Part shown: piece after piece, positions 1-6,055 of the stretch
How positions within the stretch are numbered: position 1 is the first letter of the stretch
Layout of the letters: each line of letters starts with the position of its first letter
NCBI GenBank assembly: GCA_964403565.1
Contig: CAYOFV010000044.1
Span: 1-7,958 of the forward strand
DNA from: Thioglobus_B sp964403565
GTDB taxonomy: Bacteria; Pseudomonadota; Gammaproteobacteria; PS1; Pseudothioglobaceae
Reading direction: 5' to 3'
DNA length: 7,958 nucleotides
Notes under the pieces: model-generated
Told to the model about the DNA's origin: nothing
What the model saw: the letters and a program-made list of their open reading frames with translations, nothing else
The model's database searches: none
Made by a program: the position numbers and the translations under genes

Positions 1-4
1 AATA

Positions 5-80
5 TGGTGGGTCGTGAGCGATTCGAACGCTCGACCAGCGGATTAAAAGTCCGATGCTCTACCGACTGAGCTAACGACCC
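5..80 (-). tRNA. tRNA-Lys (anticodon UUU), CCA encoded
   Basis: A complete 76-nt cloverleaf reads on the minus strand from 80 to 5. The acceptor arms GGGTCGT and ACGACCC pair perfectly, followed by discriminator A and an encoded CCA at 7 to 5. The D arm is GCTC/GAGC. The anticodon loop CTTTTAA gives UUU, which decodes AAA/AAG lysine. The T arm GAGCG-TTCGAAT-CGCTC is intact. The top anticodon-stem pair (27-43) reads U-C, a mismatch; the other four pairs are Watson-Crick. It lies downstream of ihfB on the same strand with 49 bp between, and has its own good promoter. Its partner enzyme gene lysS is about 3 kb upstream in the same direction. Only 4 nt of 3' flank are in the window, so nothing can be said about a terminator or an integrated element. 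Confidence 0.98.
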
Positions 81-86
81 ATAAAA

Positions 87-113
87 AAGTGAAATTATAC
101 ATTAACATCACTT
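87..113 (-). terminator. Possible weak intrinsic terminator after ihfB
   Basis: On the minus strand AAGTGA (113 to 108) can pair with TCACTT (92 to 87) across a 15-nt loop, followed by TTTTAT. The U run is suitable, but the stem is only 6 bp with two G-C pairs and the loop is large, so it would be a poor terminator. It also contains the -10 box of the tRNA promoter. Transcripts from ihfB may simply read through into the tRNA. Confidence 0.25.
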
Positions 114-123
114 AAATAATCAA
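94..123 (-). promoter_or_regulatory. Sigma-70-type promoter for tRNA-Lys
   Basis: On the minus strand a perfect -10 hexamer TATAAT (99 to 94) sits 18 nt downstream of a -35-like TTGATT (123 to 118). The predicted start is near 87, leaving a leader of about 7 nt before the mature tRNA 5' end at 80. This short distance is typical of stable RNA promoters. A second TTGATT copy at 127 to 122 overlaps the first but is less well spaced. The promoter lies entirely in the ihfB-tRNA gap. Confidence 0.65.
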
Positions 124-129
124 TCAAAA

Positions 130-408
130 CTAGACTTTATTTACTATTTCTTTAAGCGATTTTCCAGGCTTAAAAAACGGTACATGCTTTTCCCCAACTT
201 GAGTTTTTTCGCTAGTTTTAGGGTTAATACCAGAACGTGCTTTTCTATGCTTTTTATAAAAACCACCAAAGCCTCTAACTTCCATTCCTTTGCCAGAAGT
301 TATTGCGTTAGTAATTTCAGAAATAATCAATTCAACCGCTAATTTTGCATCAGTTTTAGCTAAATTAGATTTTTCAGCAACGTTGAGAATTAAATCAGTT
401 TTTTTCAT
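130..408 (-). CDS. ihfB: Integration host factor beta subunit (HU/IHF family)
   Basis: This 92-residue protein has the full HU/IHF fold length. IHF is an alpha-beta heterodimer that binds specific DNA sites and bends them sharply, acting in nucleoid structure, transcription and recombination. The core reads EVRGFGGF (43-50), the beta-arm tip carries the intercalating proline in INPKT (61-65, P63), and the C-terminal part reads VPFFKPGK (76-83), close to the VPHFKPGK of E. coli IHF beta and unlike the alpha subunit. Position directly after rpsA is the classic gammaproteobacterial order and supports beta over HU. The start ATG (408-406) aligns with the family N-terminus (MKKTDLI). No Shine-Dalgarno is visible: a 14-bp hairpin ends 9 nt before the ATG. 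Stop is TAG. Confidence 0.95.
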   Translation of the reverse strand: MKKTDLILNVAEKSNLAKTDAKLAVELIISEITNAITSGKGMEVRGFGGFYKKHRKARSGINPKTSEKTQVGEKHVPFFKPGKSLKEIVNKV

Positions 409-417
409 GATTTATTA

Positions 418-449
418 ATTAATAGCCACGCTCAAGCATGGCTATTAAT
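418..449 (-). promoter_or_regulatory. RNA hairpin between rpsA and ihfB
   Basis: On the minus-strand transcript ATTAATAGCCATGC pairs with GCGTGGCTATTAAT around a TTGA tetraloop: 14 bp with a single U-G wobble. The same position is an A-C mismatch if read from the plus strand, so the fold favours the rpsA-ihfB transcript. It begins 10 nt after the rpsA stop and ends 9 nt before the ihfB ATG. What follows is TAATAAATC, not a U tract, so a simple intrinsic terminator is unlikely. A processing, mRNA-stabilising or translational-control element is possible. Confidence 0.6.
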
Positions 450-459
450 ATTAAAAGAT

Positions 460-2133
460 TTATTTATCTTTTGCTTCTTTTAAAAGATCACCAAATGTTG
501 AATTGGAAGCTTCATCTGATTGTTTGTTGTAATCATCCATAGCAGCCTTCTCTTCAGCAGACTCCTTCGCTCTAATACTTACATTGATATTTCTAGAACG
601 ACGATCAGCTTGAGTAATAACAACATCAATCTCTTCACCAACTTTAAGTACAGTTGATGCATCATCAATACGCTCTTCAGAAATCTCACCAACTTTTAAG
701 TATCCAGTAACACCATCAGCTAGATCAACAACAGCACCTTTAGCAGTTACTTCTGCAATTGTAGCTTTAACAATTGAACCTTTCTTGTTGTTAGAAACAT
801 AAGACATAAAGTCATCTTCAGAAAGCTGTTTAATACCTAGAGAAATACGCTCTTTCTCAGAATCAATATTTAGAATTACAACATCAAGCTCTTGACCTTT
901 AGAGTAATTTGCAACAACCTCATCTGCAGATTGCTTCTCCCATGAAATATCAGCTAAGTGAATTAAGCCATCAATACCACCTGGAAGGCCAACAAATAGA
1001 CCGAAATCTGTAATTGATTTAACATTTACAGTAATCTTGTCGCCCTTATTATGTGTAGCTTCAAACGCTTCCCAAGGGTTTTCTTGAGCTTGTTTCATAG
1101 ATAATGATATACGATGCTTAGACTCTTGAACATCAAGAATAACAACCTCAACCTCTTGACCAAGTTTCACAATCTTAGAAGGACGAGCATTAGCATTTGT
1201 CCAATCCATTTCTGAAACATGTACTAAGCCTTCAACACCATCTTCAATACGTACAAACGCACCATAGTCTGTAAGGTTAGAAACTGTACCTGATACTTTC
1301 TTGCCAATTGGAAGACGATCAGAGATATTATCCCAAGGGCTAGAAGTAAGTTGCTTAAGACCAAGTGATACACGCATCTTTTCTTGATCGTAGCTTAATA
1401 CTTTAACTGTAATCTTATCACCAATTGTAAGCTTCTCAGATGGGTGATTAACACGTTGCCATGAAATATCAGTGATATGTAGTAGACCATCAACACCACC
1501 AAGATCAACAAACGCACCATAATCAGCAAGATTCTTAACCACACCTTCGATCTCTTTACCTTCTTCAAGTGTCTCAAGTAGAGCTTCACGATCTGCTGAG
1601 TTAGCTTCTTGAAGAACAGCTTTTCTAGAAATAACGATGTTGTTTCTAACTTCATCCATCTTAATTACGATTGCTTCGATTTCTTGACCTGTTAGGTATG
1701 AGAAATCTTTAACTGGACGTACATCTACTAGAGAACCTGGTAGGAATGCCTTAACTACGCCAATATCAACTGTCAGACCACCTTTAACAGCACCAGTAAC
1801 AATACCTGTTACCACTTCCTTAGAATTCATTGCCATTTCAAGAGATTGCCACTGCTTGATGCGTTTAGCATCAGTGCGTGATAAAATTGTGTTTCCAAGA
1901 CCATCGTCAATTGATTTAAGTGCAACTTCAACTACGTCGCCTTCTTCAACTTCTAATTCGCCTTGTGGGTTTTTAAATTCATCTAGAGCGATAAAACCCT
2001 CTGATTTTAGTCCAACATTAACAATCGCTTTTTCACGGTTAAGATCGACTACGGTTCCCATAAGTAGAGCACCAACTTTTACATTTTGTTGTTCTTGGCT
2101 ATTTTCAAATAGCTCAGCAAATGATTCTGACAT
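460..2133 (-). CDS. rpsA: 30S ribosomal protein S1
   Basis: S1 binds mRNA on the small subunit and helps unfold structured or Shine-Dalgarno-poor leaders. The 557 residues equal the length of E. coli S1 and show six S1 (OB-fold) repeats, at about 20-86, 105-171, 192-260, 277-347, 364-434 and 451-520. Repeats 1-2 form the ribosome-binding part (FLPGSLVDVRPV at about 130-141). Repeats 3-6 carry the RNA-binding surfaces, including DYGAFVDLGGVDGLLHI (204-220) and EGVEGLVHVSEMDWTN-type blocks near 298-313. The tail from 525 is acidic and probably flexible. The start ATG (2133-2131) gives MSESFAELFE, matching the family N-terminus. Only AT-rich sequence, without a Shine-Dalgarno, precedes the ATG, as is also known for E. 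coli rpsA, where S1 represses its own translation. It sits between cmk and ihfB and is probably co-transcribed with both. Confidence 0.99.
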   Translation of the reverse strand: MSESFAELFENSQEQQNVKVGALLMGTVVDLNREKAIVNVGLKSEGFIALDEFKNPQGELEVEEGDVVEVALKSIDDGLGNTILSRTDAKRIKQWQSLEMAMNSKEVVTGIVTGAVKGGLTVDIGVVKAFLPGSLVDVRPVKDFSYLTGQEIEAIVIKMDEVRNNIVISRKAVLQEANSADREALLETLEEGKEIEGVVKNLADYGAFVDLGGVDGLLHITDISWQRVNHPSEKLTIGDKITVKVLSYDQEKMRVSLGLKQLTSSPWDNISDRLPIGKKVSGTVSNLTDYGAFVRIEDGVEGLVHVSEMDWTNANARPSKIVKLGQEVEVVILDVQESKHRISLSMKQAQENPWEAFEATHNKGDKITVNVKSITDFGLFVGLPGGIDGLIHLADISWEKQSADEVVANYSKGQELDVVILNIDSEKERISLGIKQLSEDDFMSYVSNNKKGSIVKATIAEVTAKGAVVDLADGVTGYLKVGEISEERIDDASTVLKVGEEIDVVITQADRRSRNINVSIRAKESAEEKAAMDDYNKQSDEASNSTFGDLLKEAKDK

Positions 2134-2229
2134 ATTATTATTTTTTAGATATTGACCGGTAATTCAAAAAGCTTTGCGGGTTGCGCTTAAATTATTATCG
2201 GGTTAATTTATATTTAGACGCTATTCCGC
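2134..2229 (-). promoter_or_regulatory. rpsA leader, possible S1 autoregulatory region
   Basis: The 96-nt gap between the cmk stop and the rpsA ATG has two possible RNA folds. The upstream one (2215-2240) is described separately. The second uses AAUUUAA and UUGAAUU at the two ends of 2161-2193, plus an inner GC/GC pair after a U bulge. The 27 nt before the ATG are A-rich and lack a Shine-Dalgarno. In E. coli the rpsA leader is folded, lacks a strong Shine-Dalgarno and is the target of repression by S1. Equivalence here is inferred from position and these features, not from sequence identity. I found no convincing promoter inside the leader. Confidence 0.4.
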
Positions 2230-2240
2230 TTAAGCGTCTA
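2215..2240 (-). promoter_or_regulatory. Hairpin spanning the cmk stop codon
   Basis: On the minus strand TAGACGCT (2240 to 2233) pairs perfectly with AGCGTCTA (2222 to 2215), leaving a 10-nt loop TAAGCGGAAT that holds the cmk stop codon TAA and a GGA. The left arm encodes the last cmk codons. No U run follows, so it is not an intrinsic terminator. Terminating ribosomes would melt it, so it could link cmk translation to folding of the rpsA leader. Confidence 0.55.
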
Positions 2241-2895
2241 CTAAATTCATAACTTGAGTTATGACCTTATCAATTGATAGATTAGTCGTATCAATAACAA
2301 GTGCATCTTCAGCAGGCTTAAGTGGAGAGTGTTTACGTGATGAATCGCGCTCATCCCTAGCTTCAACCTCTGCTAAGATTTGCGAAATTATACCCTCTGA
2401 TCCTTGGTTTTGCAATTGTTTTAAGCGTCTATTAGCCCTTTCCTGTGCGCTAGCTGTAAGATAAACTTTAAACTTTGCATTTGGAAATACAGTAGTACCC
2501 ATATCTCTTCCATCAGCCACCAGTCCTGGAGCAGTAGCAAAACCTTGCTGACGAGCAAGTAATGCACTTCTTACAACGCCAATTGATGCAATCTTTGAAG
2601 CCATTTCTCCAGTTTGCTCTGTACGCAAAACCTTAGAAACATCTTTGCCATCTAAAAACACACTTACAAGTTCATTACCCTCTTGAGTTTTAAACTCTAA
2701 ATCCAACTCTTGTGCAATTTTCTCAAGTTGGGGTTCATCTGTTATATCCACACCTCTAGCATCTACTGCCAAAGCAAAAGCACGATAAATCGCTCCAGAA
2801 TCAAGCAAATGCCAACCTTTAGTTTGTGCAACAATACGTGCAACAGTACCCTTGCCAACACCACTTGGCCCATCTATTGTTAATACATTTTTCAT
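2230..2895 (-). CDS. cmk: Cytidylate kinase (CMP/dCMP kinase)
   Basis: Cmk phosphorylates CMP and dCMP with ATP to give the diphosphates, recycling pyrimidine nucleotides from RNA and lipid turnover in the cytoplasm. The 221 residues match the bacterial family (about 225). The P-loop GPSGVGKGT is at 9-17, followed by WHLLDSGAIYR (28-38), which contributes to the CMP site. The strongly conserved ADGRDMGT (127-134) carries substrate-binding arginine and aspartate, and the lid RDERDSSR (180-187) is arginine-rich as expected. The region between the P-loop and DGRDMGT includes the NMP-binding insert typical of bacterial Cmk. The start ATG (2895-2893) places the P-loop at the normal distance. A promoter lies about 70 nt upstream and rpsA follows 96 nt downstream, as in E. 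coli. The 5' leader is A-rich with no clear Shine-Dalgarno. Confidence 0.98.
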   Translation of the reverse strand: MKNVLTIDGPSGVGKGTVARIVAQTKGWHLLDSGAIYRAFALAVDARGVDITDEPQLEKIAQELDLEFKTQEGNELVSVFLDGKDVSKVLRTEQTGEMASKIASIGVVRSALLARQQGFATAPGLVADGRDMGTTVFPNAKFKVYLTASAQERANRRLKQLQNQGSEGIISQILAEVEARDERDSSRKHSPLKPAEDALVIDTTNLSIDKVITQVMNLVDA

Positions 2896-2950
2896 TTCTA
2901 TATTTTTTTCGTTTTTATTTAGGCGAGTATTTTTTTATTTTTTACTAGGC

Positions 2951-2966
2951 AGATTTTATAAAATCT
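2951..2966. repeat. Perfect 16-bp palindrome at the cmk transcription start
   Basis: AGATTTTATAAAATCT is its own reverse complement over all 16 bases. It lies immediately downstream of the predicted -10 box of the cmk promoter, covering roughly +1 to +16. As DNA it has the form of a dimeric repressor site. As RNA it would be a hairpin with few bases left for a loop. It also contains TATAAA, which could act as an alternative -10. No regulator can be named from the sequence. Confidence 0.6.
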
Positions 2967-2972
2967 TGACTA

Positions 2973-2981
2973 AGTATAGCA
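2973..2981 (-). promoter_or_regulatory. Extended -10 promoter for cmk-rpsA(-ihfB)
   Basis: The minus strand reads TGCTATACT (2981 to 2973): TG, one base, then TATACT, matching five of six -10 bases and the extended -10 motif. The -35 region is weak (TTTTCA at only 15 bp), as is common for extended -10 promoters. The predicted start is near 2966, giving a leader of about 70 nt to the cmk ATG at 2895. No clear terminator separates it from lysS, so read-through from the upstream operon is also possible. Confidence 0.6.
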
Positions 2982-3040
2982 AACCTATGCGATTGAAAAT
3001 TTTATGAAATCTAACACGGTAAAAAAAGAAAAGACGATGT

Positions 3041-4528
3041 TTAAATTTCGGGGCGCATATGCGGAAATAGTAGCACATCCCTAATTGAAGGTGAATCTGT
3101 AAATAACATTACCAAACGATCAATACCAATACCTTCGCCTGCAGTTGGTGGCATACCATACTCTAGAGCACGAATATAATCCCCATCATAATGCATAGCC
3201 TCATCATCACCAGCATCTTTTTCCGCAACTTGCGCCTTAAACCTTTCTGCTTGATCCTCAGCATCATTCAGCTCAGAAAATCCATTGGCGATTTCACGAC
3301 CACCAATAAATAACTCAAATCTATCAGTTATAAATGGATTGTTATCATTACGACGTGCGAGAGGTGAAACCTCAGTTGGGTACTCAGTAATAAATGTTGG
3401 TTGCATGAGTTTTTCTTCAACACTAGCTTCAAATATCTCAATTTGAATCTTGCCTAAACCCCAAGTATCTTTAACTTGAATTCCCATTTTTTTAGCAGTA
3501 TCCTTAGCATTATTCTCATCTAGATCTGCATCTGAAAGGCTTGGATTGAATTTTAATATTGAGTCAAAAACACTTAAGCGTTCAAATGGTTGTGAAAAAT
3601 CAAATTCATCGCCTTGATAAGTAATCTTAGAATTACCACATACTTCAGTTGCAATACCTTTAAACAACTCTTCAGTAAGATCCATAAGATCATGATAAGT
3701 AGCATAAGCCTGATAAAACTCAATCATAGTAAATTCTGGATTATGACGAGTTGACAGACCTTCATTTCTAAAATTACGATTAATTTCAAAAACTCTATCC
3801 ATACCACCAACTACCAAACGCTTAAGATAAAGCTCAGGAGCAATACGCAAATACATATCAACATCTAATGCATTATGATGCGTTTCAAATGGCTTGGCAG
3901 TTGCACCACCAGGGATGGTTTGCATCATTGGAGTTTCAACTTCCAAGAAGCTGTTATTATTAAAAAAGTTACGAATATAGGTAATTATTTCACTGCGGCG
4001 TTTAAACACATTGCGTGAATCTTCATTCATAATCAAATCAACATAGCGCTGACGATAACGAATCTCCTGATCAGATAGACCATGAAACTTTTCAGGCAAA
4101 GGTCTAAGGGATTTTGTTAATAGCTTTATTGAGTCCACTCGAATTGAAAGCTCACCAACCTTAGTTTTAAATAATGATCCAGTAGCACCAATAATATCAC
4201 CAATATCCCACTTTTTAAATTGCTCGTTATAAAACCCTTCTGGCAATTCATCGCGAGTTACAAATAATTGAATTTGATCACTAGTATCTTGAATATGTGC
4301 AAAACTTGCCTTACCCATAACACGCTTAAGCATCATGCGCCCTGCCACAGATACTACTACATTTTTCTCATCAAGCTCTTCTTTTGAAAGGCCATTGTAT
4401 TTTTCAATAATGTCTTTGGCTAAATTCTCTGGCCTAAAATCGTTAACAAACGGATTTCCAGTCTCTCTTAAAGCTGAAAGCTTTGATCTTCTTTCTGTAA
4501 TTAATTTATTATCGTCTTGATTACTCAC
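3041..4528 (-). CDS. lysS: Lysyl-tRNA synthetase, class II
   Basis: LysRS activates lysine with ATP and charges tRNA-Lys. The 495 residues are close to E. coli LysS (505). An N-terminal OB-fold anticodon-binding domain (about 55-140, VVVSVAGRMMLKRVMGKASFAHIQD-type core) precedes the class II catalytic core. Motif 1 is around 193-202 (FLEVETPMM). Motif 2 is around 252-270, with FRNEGLSTRHNPEF and the ATP-binding arginine. Motif 3 is around 464-474 (GEGIGIDRLVML), followed by SIRDVLLFPHMRP at the C-terminus. This is the class II enzyme, not the archaeal class I form. Translation starts at GTG (4528-4526), giving MSNQD. The preceding TAGGA provides an AGGA Shine-Dalgarno with normal spacing and overlaps the stop codon of the TPR gene 8 nt upstream, so the two are probably coupled. 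E. coli has prfB upstream instead. Confidence 0.99.
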   Translation of the reverse strand: MSNQDDNKLITERRSKLSALRETGNPFVNDFRPENLAKDIIEKYNGLSKEELDEKNVVVSVAGRMMLKRVMGKASFAHIQDTSDQIQLFVTRDELPEGFYNEQFKKWDIGDIIGATGSLFKTKVGELSIRVDSIKLLTKSLRPLPEKFHGLSDQEIRYRQRYVDLIMNEDSRNVFKRRSEIITYIRNFFNNNSFLEVETPMMQTIPGGATAKPFETHHNALDVDMYLRIAPELYLKRLVVGGMDRVFEINRNFRNEGLSTRHNPEFTMIEFYQAYATYHDLMDLTEELFKGIATEVCGNSKITYQGDEFDFSQPFERLSVFDSILKFNPSLSDADLDENNAKDTAKKMGIQVKDTWGLGKIQIEIFEASVEEKLMQPTFITEYPTEVSPLARRNDNNPFITDRFELFIGGREIANGFSELNDAEDQAERFKAQVAEKDAGDDEAMHYDGDYIRALEYGMPPTAGEGIGIDRLVMLFTDSPSIRDVLLFPHMRPEI

Positions 4529-4536
4529 AAATATTC

Positions 4537-5211
4537 CTAATGTACGTTTTGTTTTTGTTCTAATTCATTTTGCGCTAAATCTTTAGCCTTTGCCAAATCT
4601 TTATCGGCTTTTGTAGTTTTTCCCATGCGTTTTAGCAAAGTGCCACGATTATAATAGGCTTGGTAAAAATTTTCATCTAATTGAATAGCTTTAGTTAAAT
4701 CTTTATACGCCAAATCATCTTTACCCAACTTGGAAAATGCGTTACCACGGTTGTATATTGCAGCAATATATTTATCATCAAGTGTGATAGCCTGAGTGTA
4801 TGCTTTTATTGCACTGTCTGTCTGATTTAACCTATCGTAACAATTGCCTAAATTATTATAACTTCCAGCATCGCTTGCATTAATTTCTAAAGCCTTTTCA
4901 AAATACTCAATAGCTTTTGCAAAATTTTCTTTTTCTTGTTCAATATAAGCAATACAAAAATATGCCTCTGAACTATTTGGATTGGCTTTAATACTGCTCA
5001 ACATACTCTCAAACGCCAAATCATCATTGCCTTGTGCTTGATGCAAATTGCCCAAAGATAGATGACAATTAGCCTCTAATTCTTTGGTACATGCACTATG
5101 TTTAAGTACCTCATTCCATAATTGAATAGCCTTAGATAAATATGAAGCTTTTTGCGCAGTATAAGCTTCAACCATTAAGTTGCCCAATTCTATTTCTAAG
5201 TCAGTACTCAT
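4537..5211 (-). CDS. Tetratricopeptide repeat protein of unknown function
   Basis: This 224-residue protein is almost entirely TPR. About five 34-residue repeats are visible, near 48-81, 82-115, 116-149, 150-183 and 184-217, with typical positions such as YNNLGNCYDRL (118-128), AIYNRGNAFSKLG (151-163) and AYYNRGTLLKRMG (185-197). The N-terminal 45 residues are helical and may form a degenerate repeat. There is no signal peptide and no membrane segment, so it should be a cytoplasmic scaffold that binds a protein partner. The tail is charged and glutamine-rich. The start ATG overlaps the yjbQ stop (ATGA) and the gene ends 8 nt before lysS. CcmI, the usual TPR partner of CcmH, is membrane-anchored with periplasmic repeats, so this gene is not an obvious CcmI despite the nearby ccmH. 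I cannot name a function. Confidence 0.9.
   Translation of the reverse strand: MSTDLEIELGNLMVEAYTAQKASYLSKAIQLWNEVLKHSACTKELEANCHLSLGNLHQAQGNDDLAFESMLSSIKANPNSSEAYFCIAYIEQEKENFAKAIEYFEKALEINASDAGSYNNLGNCYDRLNQTDSAIKAYTQAITLDDKYIAAIYNRGNAFSKLGKDDLAYKDLTKAIQLDENFYQAYYNRGTLLKRMGKTTKADKDLAKAKDLAQNELEQKQNVH
4538..4541 (-). promoter_or_regulatory. lysS ribosome-binding site overlapping the TPR stop codon
   Basis: The minus strand reads CATTAGGAATATTTGTG, in which TAG ends the TPR gene and AGGA is the best Shine-Dalgarno match in the ccmH-to-ihfB gene series. The site fixes the GTG at 4528 as the lysS start. The overlap suggests that ribosomes finishing the TPR gene start again on lysS. Coordinates are approximate to a base or two. 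Confidence 0.6.
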
Positions 5212-5618
5212 AATATTGTAATAATTAATTTTCTATTATTTTTACCAGCTCTATGTTCGTATAAAAATAACCCCTGGTATTGACCAAAAGCCAAAGCATT
5301 GTCTATAAACGGGATGGTTTTACTTTCACCAGTTAAGATTGTGCGAATATGTCCAGAAGTATCAAAATCGCCTTCATTGTTATGCTTATAACTTGGATCG
5401 CCATCGATTATGGTTTTTTGCAGATAATTTTCAATATCATCTAAAAGATTAGGATCTTCATTACCTGTAATTACTAATGATGCAGAAGTATGCTTAACAA
5501 AAATATTCAATAAACCATTACCAATATTTACATCTTTAAGGTATTGATTTATTAAATTAGTAATTTCTATAGTAGATCTATCTTGAGTATCTACTTCTAA
5601 TTCGAACTGATTTGTCAC
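5208..5618 (-). CDS. yjbQ: YjbQ/UPF0047 family protein
   Basis: The 136 residues match the UPF0047 family length (about 130-140). The family blocks are clear: FVKHTSASLVI (40-50), YKHNNEG with DTSGHIRTILTG (77-97), and GQYQGLFLYEHR (112-123). H43, H79, H90 and H122 are the likely conserved polar or metal-site residues. E. coli YjbQ can supply a secondary thiamine-phosphate synthase activity when overproduced, and databases name the family after this, but its physiological role is not settled. The start is GTG (5618-5616), overlapping the ccmH stop as GTGA, with no Shine-Dalgarno of its own, so translation probably depends on ccmH. It overlaps the TPR gene by 4 nt at the other end. It has no signal peptide and should be cytoplasmic. 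Confidence 0.93.
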   Translation of the reverse strand: MTNQFELEVDTQDRSTIEITNLINQYLKDVNIGNGLLNIFVKHTSASLVITGNEDPNLLDDIENYLQKTIIDGDPSYKHNNEGDFDTSGHIRTILTGESKTIPFIDNALAFGQYQGLFLYEHRAGKNNRKLIITIL

Positions 5619-6055
5619 TTTAGTAATTTATCAGCCTTAGATGTATCAATATTATTTGTTTTAATATTTTTTTTATTCTTAACTGACTTAAAGAGAAACA
5701 CGACTCCAATTATCAAAAATATAAATGGCGCAAACCAAAGAATATAAGTTGCAGTATTAACTGGCGGTTTAAATACTACAAAATCACCATACCTATCCGT
5801 CATAAATTTGCGAATATCATCATCAGATTTACTACCAACAACCATCTCTCTAACTTTTTCACGCAGGTCTTTAGCTAGTGCAGCATTAGATCCTCCAATA
5901 CTTTGACCCTGACAAACAGGGCAACGAATCTCATCAATTAATGCTCGATAACGCATCTCTTGAGAGTTGTTATCAAACTTTTTCGCCTCAATACTTTCGG
6001 CATAACTAAACTGAATTAAACAAAAAACTAAAATAAAACGAATAAAATGGCGCAT
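5615..6055 (-). CDS. ccmH: Cytochrome c maturation protein CcmH (short form)
   Basis: CcmH is a membrane-anchored periplasmic thiol oxidoreductase that acts with CcmG and CcmF to keep apocytochrome c haem-binding cysteines reduced before haem attachment. Residues 1-19 form a signal peptide with a likely cut after SYA. The redox motif IRCPVCQGQSI (43-53) carries C45 and C48. The three-helix domain then runs to RYGDFVVFKPP (88-98), and one membrane helix (about 103-123) is followed by a lysine-rich cytoplasmic tail. At 146 residues it is the short form, lacking the CcmI-like TPR half fused in E. coli CcmH. The start ATG gives the signal peptide directly; an upstream out-of-frame ATG at about 6078 ends at a TAA overlapping this start. 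The gene leads the operon with yjbQ, the TPR gene and lysS, and no other ccm gene is present in the window. Confidence 0.96.
   Translation of the reverse strand: MRHFIRFILVFCLIQFSYAESIEAKKFDNNSQEMRYRALIDEIRCPVCQGQSIGGSNAALAKDLREKVREMVVGSKSDDDIRKFMTDRYGDFVVFKPPVNTATYILWFAPFIFLIIGVVFLFKSVKNKKNIKTNNIDTSKADKLLK

Noticed and set aside
1..80. tRNA-Lys as an integration site for a mobile element.
   Set aside because: Only 4 bp beyond the tRNA 3' end are visible, and no repeat of the tRNA end or integrase is present in the window.
1395..1655. An 86-codon open frame within rpsA on the same strand.
   Set aside because: It is an out-of-frame reading of the S1 repeats, low in complexity and without a family motif; rpsA fully explains the region.
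1856..2155. A 99-codon plus-strand frame antisense to the rpsA 5' end.
   Set aside because: Serine- and threonine-rich composition typical of an antisense shadow, with no ribosome site and no recognisable domain.
2134..2170. A separate promoter in the rpsA leader (TTGAAT as -35).
   Set aside because: No acceptable -10 box lies at 16-18 bp; the match is expected by chance in AT-rich sequence.
2261..2464. A 67-codon plus-strand frame inside cmk.
   Set aside because: Antisense shadow of a clear cmk coding region.
3018..3040. U-rich stretch after the lysS stop as an intrinsic terminator.
   Set aside because: The run of T on the minus strand has no G-C-rich stem directly before it; CGCATATGCG in the lysS end is a palindrome without a loop and too far away.
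4335..4520. A 61-codon plus-strand frame antisense to the lysS start.
   Set aside because: Serine/phenylalanine-rich shadow of the lysS N-terminus with no support of its own.
4537..5211. The TPR gene as CcmI.
   Set aside because: CcmI has N-terminal membrane helices and periplasmic repeats; this protein has no membrane segment or signal peptide.
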